DNA of 10,385 nt from Planctomycetota bacterium (lineage in GTDB: Bacteria > Planctomycetota > Planctomycetia > Pirellulales > Pirellulaceae), in the NCBI GenBank assembly GCA_024277285.1, contig JAJRVM010000184.1, positions 1 through 10,385 of the forward strand, written 5' to 3'. The position numbers and the translations under genes were made by a program. The notes under the pieces are model-generated. The model searched no databases. It had not been told where the DNA came from and worked only from the letters and a program-made list of their open reading frames with translations. The number at the start of each line of letters is the position of its first letter. The stretch's first letter is position 1. Positions 6,477 through 10,385 of the stretch are shown piece by piece.

Positions 6477-6553
6477 CCATGTTTGTGGAGGGGGATGGGA
6501 CGCCACGGGTAGCCTACCAATCCTCTTCACCCACCGCACAAGGCGGTGGGGGT

Positions 6554-7061
6554 CGACCGATGGAAAATGAACTCGAGTGCACGTCCCACTTCAGATGGAA
6601 AAACAGTTGCTTGTATTCTATCATGTTGTCAAACGGCGCGACGCGACGGCTTTTGCGCAGATGGGGGAATGGGACTGAGTTCCCAAAGACTATTGCGAAT
6701 TGTACCAGCGGCCCTGCGGACCGCCAACCGCCGCCACGGTGCGGGGCAGGGGAGCGGGTGCCCGCAATTCCGCCCAACGCGGCAATTCACTACGATAAAG
6801 GGCAGGGTGTGAGTTCGCCCCCACACACACGTCAACCAATATTGCGTTACGCGTCAGATCGCCAGACGACCTCGCGCAGCAAGGAAAGCAGAATACCCAG
6901 TCCGAGTGCCGTGCAACGGTGCGGGCGTTGCGGGTCTGGTACAAACGCCCCAAACCCCCGAGATGGCTATCATTACGATCGCCTGGCTCCACGCCATGGT
7001 GGTCCGCGATCGTCGTCATGATAAACCAAATGGACCGCCCACCATGCGCCCCCTGCAGCGC
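6554..7061. other. Gene-free stretch upstream of the HAD gene
   Basis: About 500 nt carry no convincing gene on either strand. Open frames exist, but they start inside the repeat element or have proline/arginine-rich, low-complexity translations with no recognisable domain or ribosome binding site. I see no tRNA, rRNA or CRISPR pattern. A promoter for the HAD gene should lie here, but no clear -35/-10 pair can be named. Confidence 0.6.
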
Positions 7062-7067
7062 GAGGAA
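7062..7067 (+). promoter_or_regulatory. Ribosome binding site fixing the HAD start
   Basis: GAGGAA at 7062-7067 lies 10 nt before the ATG at 7078. It favours this start over in-frame upstream ATGs at 7018 and 7030, which would add residues unlike the family and have no such site. Confidence 0.7.
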
Positions 7068-7077
7068 ACCAAACAAG

Positions 7078-7761
7078 ATGGTAGTTTTTTTGTTCGATAT
7101 CGATGGTACCCTAATCAAGACGGGCGGAGCTGGTGGTGCGGCGCTGATGGAAGCGTTTTCGGAAACGTTTGGCGTCGACCAACCTCACGAGGTTCCTTTT
7201 AGCGGCCGAACCGACCGCGGCATTGCACAGAATCTATTTCGCTTGCACAATGTCGAGAATTCCCACGCCAACTGGCAATTGCTGCGTAGCGAATACTTGA
7301 AGCGTTTGGAGCACTACTTGCCGCAGCGTCAGGGCGAAGTGCTGCCGGGCGTGCCGCTGCTGCTGGACCAATTGGCACGCCACACCGACGTCACCTTGGG
7401 GTTGCTTACCGGCAACGCGCACGATGGCGCAAAGATGAAGCTGGAATATTACGATCTGATGCACCATTTCTCCTTTGGAGGCTTTGGCGACCGCCATGTC
7501 GAGCGGGATGCCGTCGCCCATGAAGCCCTGGCCGCTTGCCGCGAACGCCTCGACAACCAGATTGAGCCGGAACAGATCTGGGTGGTCGGCGACACGCCGC
7601 TTGACATCCAATGTGCACGAGCCATTGGGGCCAAGGTGATTGCCGTTGCCACCGGCTGGGACGATCGACAGAGTCTTGCCGACGCGGAGCCTGACTTGCT
7701 GTTCGACGACCTTACTCAAACCGAGTCGATTCTGGCACAAACGGTCGCGGGCGGTGTCTGA
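7078..7761 (+). CDS. HAD-superfamily hydrolase (phosphoglycolate phosphatase-like)
   Basis: This is a 227-residue cytosolic phosphatase of the haloacid dehalogenase superfamily. Motif I is DIDGT (residues 7-11), with D7 the expected nucleophile and D9 the acid/base. An alpha-helical cap follows from about residue 15 to 85, with the typical GxxxxxALMEAF segment after motif I. Motif II is LLTGN with T111, a motif III lysine is probably K119 or K121, and motif IV is GDTPLDI (G171, D172, D176) for Mg2+ binding. Length and order fit the HAD_2 / phosphoglycolate phosphatase group, but substrates in this family cannot be read from sequence, so no gene symbol is given. The start at 7078 places the DIDGT motif right at the N-terminus as usual. 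The gene stands alone between repeat elements A and B and is followed by glycyl-tRNA synthetase 220 nt away. Confidence 0.93.
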   Translation: MVVFLFDIDGTLIKTGGAGGAALMEAFSETFGVDQPHEVPFSGRTDRGIAQNLFRLHNVENSHANWQLLRSEYLKRLEHYLPQRQGEVLPGVPLLLDQLARHTDVTLGLLTGNAHDGAKMKLEYYDLMHHFSFGGFGDRHVERDAVAHEALAACRERLDNQIEPEQIWVVGDTPLDIQCARAIGAKVIAVATGWDDRQSLADAEPDLLFDDLTQTESILAQTVAGGV

Positions 7762-7811
7762 CACGCGCCGTGATTGGAGTGGTCCGTCCTGCGGCATCGC
7801 TGGCACGAAAC

Positions 7812-7955
7812 TCCGAAATATGTTTAGCCGATTGCAGCAACGGTGCTTTGAAAAGACCCCCATGGGCTTGTCCCATGGGTGAATAAGACTGGTAAGCTAC
7901 ACGTTGTCCCAAGAAAAACTCCTTCACTCACCGCAGACGGCTAAAGTGTTACGAA
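7812..7955. repeat. Palindromic repeat element B
   Basis: This is a second, shorter copy of the element at 6312-6550, in the same orientation. It has GTTTAGCCG (7822-7830), two CCCATGGG palindromes (7859-7866 and 7872-7879), a block at 7876-7903 matching 23 of 28 positions of A's 6388-6415, and an end CGGCTAAAGTGTTACGAA (7938-7955). The last 18 nt are the reverse complement of A's first 18 nt with one mismatch. Its own termini TTTAGCCG/CGGCTAAA form an 8-bp inverted repeat. The element ends 26 nt before the glycyl-tRNA synthetase start, so it probably lies in that gene's promoter or leader. Confidence 0.8.
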
Positions 7956-7981
7956 AATAGAAACCTATACGAGCTCTCATC

Positions 7982-9589
7982 ATGGAAATGGAAAAACTGG
8001 TATCCCTCTGTCGTCGGCGCGGTTTCTTGTTCCAATCGAGCGAGATTTACGGAGGCCTGAACGGCTTCTGGGACTACGGTCCGCTGGGCGTGGAACTCAA
8101 ACGCAACGTGCGCGAAGCATGGTGGCGCGACATGGTCAGCGGCCACAATGAATTGACCCAGGTGCCGGGGACCCCTTCGACGTACGAAATGACGGGACTC
8201 GACTGCACTATCATCATGCACCCTCAAGTCTGGAAGTGTTCTGGGCACTACGATTTATTCCACGACAAGATGGTCGACTGCCGCGAGAGTAAGCGACGTT
8301 ACCGATTTGACCAGGTACGTGGGCGCTGGGCCGAGGCGAAGGGGGAACGGATCTTTGTCGCGACCGTCGCCGAAGTTTCTCATGAACAAGCAGACGTGCA
8401 GCACCGCGCTTTGAAGTATTTTCGCCTGCGCGCAAAGAACGCGGATCAGCTTACATGGGATGGCGACTTCATCGCGCTGCCCGATGTTGACAGCCCCGAG
8501 CGAGTCCTGGGGCCCGACGCCAAGACACTCGGCAGCTTGACCGAACCGCGTGAATTCAACCTGATGTTCAAAACCTATATCGGGGCTTTGGGAGGCGAAG
8601 AGAGTGTCGCATTTCTGCGTCCCGAAACGACTCAGGGGATCTTCGTCAACTTCAAAAACGTCGTCGACAGTACGCGCGTCCGTGTTCCGTTCGGCATCGC
8701 GCAGATCGGCAAGAGCTTTCGCAATGAGATCACGCCACGCAATTTCACGTTCCGCTCGCGCGAATTCGAGCAGATGGAAATCGAGTTCTTCTGTCATCCG
8801 AACGCTTCAAAACAATGGTACCAATACTGGCGCGATCGCCGCATGCAGTGGTACACCGACCTGGGACTCGCTGGCGAACGACTGCGTCTGCGCGAACATG
8901 CCCCGGAAGAATTGAGCCACTATTCGACCGGCACCGCCGACATTGAATACGCTTTTCCGTTCCTGCCCGAGGGCGAGTTTGGCGAACTCGAAGGCATCGC
9001 CCACCGTGGTGATTTCGATCTGCGTAGCCACATGGAAGGTAAACTCGACCCCAACACCGACCCACTTGAATTGGAAAAAGACGCCGACGGGAAACCGCGT
9101 TGGCGCGGCAGTGGCAAGGACCTGACCTACCGTGATGACCTGTCGGGCGAACGCTACATTCCGCATGTGATCGAACCGTCCGCCGGCGCCGACCGAGCAA
9201 CACTCGCCTTCCTGTGCGAAGCCTACACCGAGGATGAAGCACCTGACGAAAAAGGCAAGATGCAAAAACGTACCGTCATGCGTTTTCATCCTCGGATCGC
9301 GCCGATCAAGGCCGCCGTCTTTCCGTTGGTCAGGAAAGACGGAATGCCCGAAGTCGCCCAAGGCATCTACTCTGCCCTGAAGGCCCATTTCCCCACTTTC
9401 TATGACGAGAAAGGGGCTGTCGGTCGACGCTATCGCCGCCAGGACGAAGCCGGAACTCCCTATTGCATCACGGTGGACGGGCAAACGCTCACCGACAACA
9501 CCGTGACGATCCGTGACCGGGACTCGCTGGAACAGCGCCGAATTAAAGTCGACGATTGTGTTGCCGAATTGCAAAACCTGCTACAATAG
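7982..9589 (+). CDS. glyQS: Glycyl-tRNA synthetase, single-chain class II
   Basis: This is a 535-residue cytosolic enzyme charging tRNA-Gly with glycine. It is the homodimeric type, as in Thermus, archaea and eukaryotes, not the alpha/beta heterotetramer. The N-terminus has SEIYGGLNGFWDYGPLGVEL (residues 20-39), containing class II motif 1 neighbours. Motif 2 is GKSFRNEITPRNFTFRSREF (from about residue 243, with R247-N-E). Motif 3 is YIPHVIEPSAGADRATLAFL, with R405. The C-terminal anticodon-binding domain begins near residue 437 (RIAPIKAAVFPLV) and includes GRRYRRQDEAGTPYCITVDG and TVTIRDRDSLEQ. Length is slightly above the 506 residues I recall for Thermus. The start at 7982 (or M3 at 7988) has no strong Shine-Dalgarno. 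Repeat element B lies immediately upstream. A membrane protein gene follows on the same strand. Confidence 0.97.
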   Translation: MEMEKLVSLCRRRGFLFQSSEIYGGLNGFWDYGPLGVELKRNVREAWWRDMVSGHNELTQVPGTPSTYEMTGLDCTIIMHPQVWKCSGHYDLFHDKMVDCRESKRRYRFDQVRGRWAEAKGERIFVATVAEVSHEQADVQHRALKYFRLRAKNADQLTWDGDFIALPDVDSPERVLGPDAKTLGSLTEPREFNLMFKTYIGALGGEESVAFLRPETTQGIFVNFKNVVDSTRVRVPFGIAQIGKSFRNEITPRNFTFRSREFEQMEIEFFCHPNASKQWYQYWRDRRMQWYTDLGLAGERLRLREHAPEELSHYSTGTADIEYAFPFLPEGEFGELEGIAHRGDFDLRSHMEGKLDPNTDPLELEKDADGKPRWRGSGKDLTYRDDLSGERYIPHVIEPSAGADRATLAFLCEAYTEDEAPDEKGKMQKRTVMRFHPRIAPIKAAVFPLVRKDGMPEVAQGIYSALKAHFPTFYDEKGAVGRRYRRQDEAGTPYCITVDGQTLTDNTVTIRDRDSLEQRRIKVDDCVAELQNLLQ

Positions 9590-9729
9590 TTTTCCTTAAC
9601 GTGCTACTAACGGCAAGAAACTTGTTCGCTTTCGCTAAATCCAGCGACCAGCGGGAGCGAGTCAATGCTGTCCGAGCGGTAGCTCGTAATTGGTTGGCGG
9701 CCCTGCCGCCCTTGGCTGGCGGCAAAAAC

Positions 9730-10167
9730 ATGGAAGCGGGGCACAACGTGAAGACAAATCGAGTTTCCAATCGCGCGTTCAGCGTCGGCGATATGATGTT
9801 GCTGGTGATGGCTATTGGTACCTACCTGGCCGTCACAGTGCAACTTGGTCCGTTGAGCATCTTGTTCTGGGGACTGGCCGTGGTGATGGCATCCATACTT
9901 CGGCCCGCACATCAGCGGCGAATCACCCCGGAATCGGTTACCGACGTGATGTCCGTCGCGGTAAGTTGGGCGGTCGTCTGCGGCATCGCCGGCTTCGCCT
10001 TGGATGCCCGCTTGATGGGGAACGCGTTTTCCGGTTATTTCTCTTGGGCCGTGTTAGGCCAACTGACGGGCTTCTATCTTGGCCTGGTCTGGGTGCTGGT
10101 CGTGCTGCTGGTCCGCCATTTTGAACGCGTAGCTGGCTTGGTAGGTCGCACCCGCGGGCTCAGCTAG
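9730..10167 (+). CDS. Small four-helix membrane protein, unknown function
   Basis: I do not recognise this family. From the ATG at 9730 it encodes 145 residues with about four hydrophobic segments: MLLVMAIGTYLAVTV and ILFWGLAVVMASIL in the first half, then VMSVAVSWAVVCGIAGFAL and LGQLTGFYLGLVWVLVVLLV. A basic loop (RPAHQRRI) separates helices two and three, and the tail RHFERVAGLVGRTRGLS is basic, suggesting a cytosolic C-terminus. The frame is open back to 9556, into the synthetase gene, but the upstream part is hydrophilic and lacks a good start. The 9730 ATG has no strong ribosome binding site; a GTG at 9748 or ATGs at 9793-9796 are alternatives. It lies 140 nt after glyQS on the same strand and may be read from the same promoter. 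No motif suggests a function. Confidence 0.65.
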   Translation: MEAGHNVKTNRVSNRAFSVGDMMLLVMAIGTYLAVTVQLGPLSILFWGLAVVMASILRPAHQRRITPESVTDVMSVAVSWAVVCGIAGFALDARLMGNAFSGYFSWAVLGQLTGFYLGLVWVLVVLLVRHFERVAGLVGRTRGLS

Positions 10168-10198
10168 TGCCAGCGGCGCGGTAAACGGCGTTCCTTCC

Positions 10199-10249
10199 CC
10201 AAGAGACAAGACTTTTTTCAACGCTCGGCCGTTGAAAAAAGTCTCTTGG
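10199..10249. terminator. Long bulged hairpin, possible transcript end
   Basis: Left-arm blocks CCAAGAGAC (10199-10207) and TTTTTTCAACG (10213-10223) pair with 10230-10249 (CGTTGAAAAAAGTCTCTTGG), giving 20 base pairs around loop CTCGGC. Left-arm bases AAGAC (10208-10212) are extra and repeat the preceding five nearly exactly, so they bulge out. The hairpin begins 32 nt after the membrane protein stop, as expected for a 3' end. The T-tract is inside the stem, not after it, so this is not a standard intrinsic terminator and could instead be a dispersed repeat. Confidence 0.5.
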
Positions 10250-10385
10250 ACGGAGCGTTGCGTCGCGGAAGCAGCGAGCTTGGCCGGTAAAGTTGGCAGC
10301 TGAGTTCGAAATGGCGGGTAACAGCGGTTTCGGCAGGGCTTAGGCGTGGTTTTGTGCAGTATGCGCGCAGCAGCTTGCGGCCCGC
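10250..10385. other. Right-edge stretch with no feature seen
   Basis: After the hairpin the remaining 136 nt show no open frame with a credible start, no RNA gene and no repeat that I can support. A gene beginning beyond the window cannot be excluded. Confidence 0.5.

Larger units (their letters stand above)
6312..6550. repeat. Palindromic repeat element A
   Basis: This non-coding element begins TTCGTAACAGTTTAGCCG (6312-6329). It contains three CCCATGGG copies (6358-6391), an inverted pair (6388-6415 with 6506-6533, 22 of 28 positions matching), a perfect hairpin at 6432-6476, and an 8-bp hairpin CCCACCGC/GCGGTGGG (6530-6537 with 6543-6550). Element B at 7812-7955 is a shorter homologue in the same orientation: GTTTAGCCG, GCTTT.AAAAGAC, CCCATGGG repeats, a CTGGT.AGCTAC block and TTCAC.CACCGCA occur in the same order. 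The left end lies about 95 nt upstream of the DtxR/FeoA gene start, so the element could sit in or near its promoter. No transposase is present in the window. Confidence 0.8.

Noticed and set aside
6404..7021. Open frame of about 205 codons on the + strand between element A and the HAD gene
   Set aside because: It begins inside the palindromic element, reads through both arms of the perfect hairpin, has a low-complexity Arg/Ser/Pro-rich translation and no ribosome binding site or domain.
6919..7077. Longer HAD protein starting upstream (53 extra residues)
   Set aside because: The extra segment is unlike the family, and GAGGAA before the ATG at 7078 places DIDGT at the N-terminus as in relatives.
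7085..7091. Run of seven T just after the HAD start codon as a slippage site
   Set aside because: It encodes the ordinary hydrophobic strand before DIDGT; no alternative frame of note is opened.
6514..7118. Two - strand open frames (about 87 and 142 codons) upstream of the HAD gene
   Set aside because: They overlap each other in different frames, one covers the repeat element and the other the HAD start, and neither translation shows a recognisable domain.
8807..9574. A 255-codon - strand open frame opposite glycyl-tRNA synthetase
   Set aside because: The + strand protein has all class II motifs across the same bases; the antisense frame is a by-product of GC-rich codon use.
1..10385. CRISPR array, tRNA or rRNA genes
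   Set aside because: No regularly spaced repeats with unique spacers and no cloverleaf or rRNA-like sequence were found on reading both strands by eye.

Overview
The window is a stretch of a GC-rich bacterial chromosome that most resembles a planctomycete (Pirellulales-like). This assignment is an inference from content. Two exported proteins carry twin-arginine (Tat) signals, one on a DUF362 protein and one on an aldo/keto reductase. A DtxR/FeoA fusion lies beside feoB, glycyl-tRNA synthetase is of the single-chain type, and the intergenic regions are full of short tandem and palindromic repeats.

Layout, left to right. Positions 1-164 hold an 8-bp tandem repeat and a small stem-loop. Two Tat-exported proteins follow on the + strand: a DUF362 protein (165-1391), possibly a lipoprotein, and an aldo/keto reductase (1651-2631). 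A repeat-bearing spacer with an ACCAATG tandem array separates them. A short spacer with a CACTGGC/GCCAGTG hairpin lies between the converging aldo/keto reductase and feoB genes. On the - strand there is a ferrous-iron uptake pair read right to left: a membrane-anchored DtxR-like protein with FeoA-type domains (6217-5201), then the FeoB GTPase/permease (5055-2776). About 145 nt lie between them, and that spacer holds a roughly 108-nt structured inverted-repeat element.

The region 6312-7955 contains two related palindromic elements in the same orientation (A, 6312-6550; B, 7812-7955). They flank a gene-free stretch and a HAD-family phosphatase gene (7078-7761). Element A also contains a perfect 21-bp stem-loop that looks inserted relative to element B. 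Element B ends about 26 nt before the start of glycyl-tRNA synthetase (7982-9589). A small four-helix membrane protein of unknown function follows (9730-10167), and then a long bulged hairpin.

The most coherent functional unit is the Feo pair. The regulator-like protein carries a full set of MntR-type metal-ligand positions, an N-terminal membrane helix and FeoA domains, and no stand-alone feoA is seen in the window. It may sense metal and act on FeoB at the membrane instead of, or as well as, binding DNA. The other genes are not evidently linked in function. The repeats between genes are the main unexplained structure.
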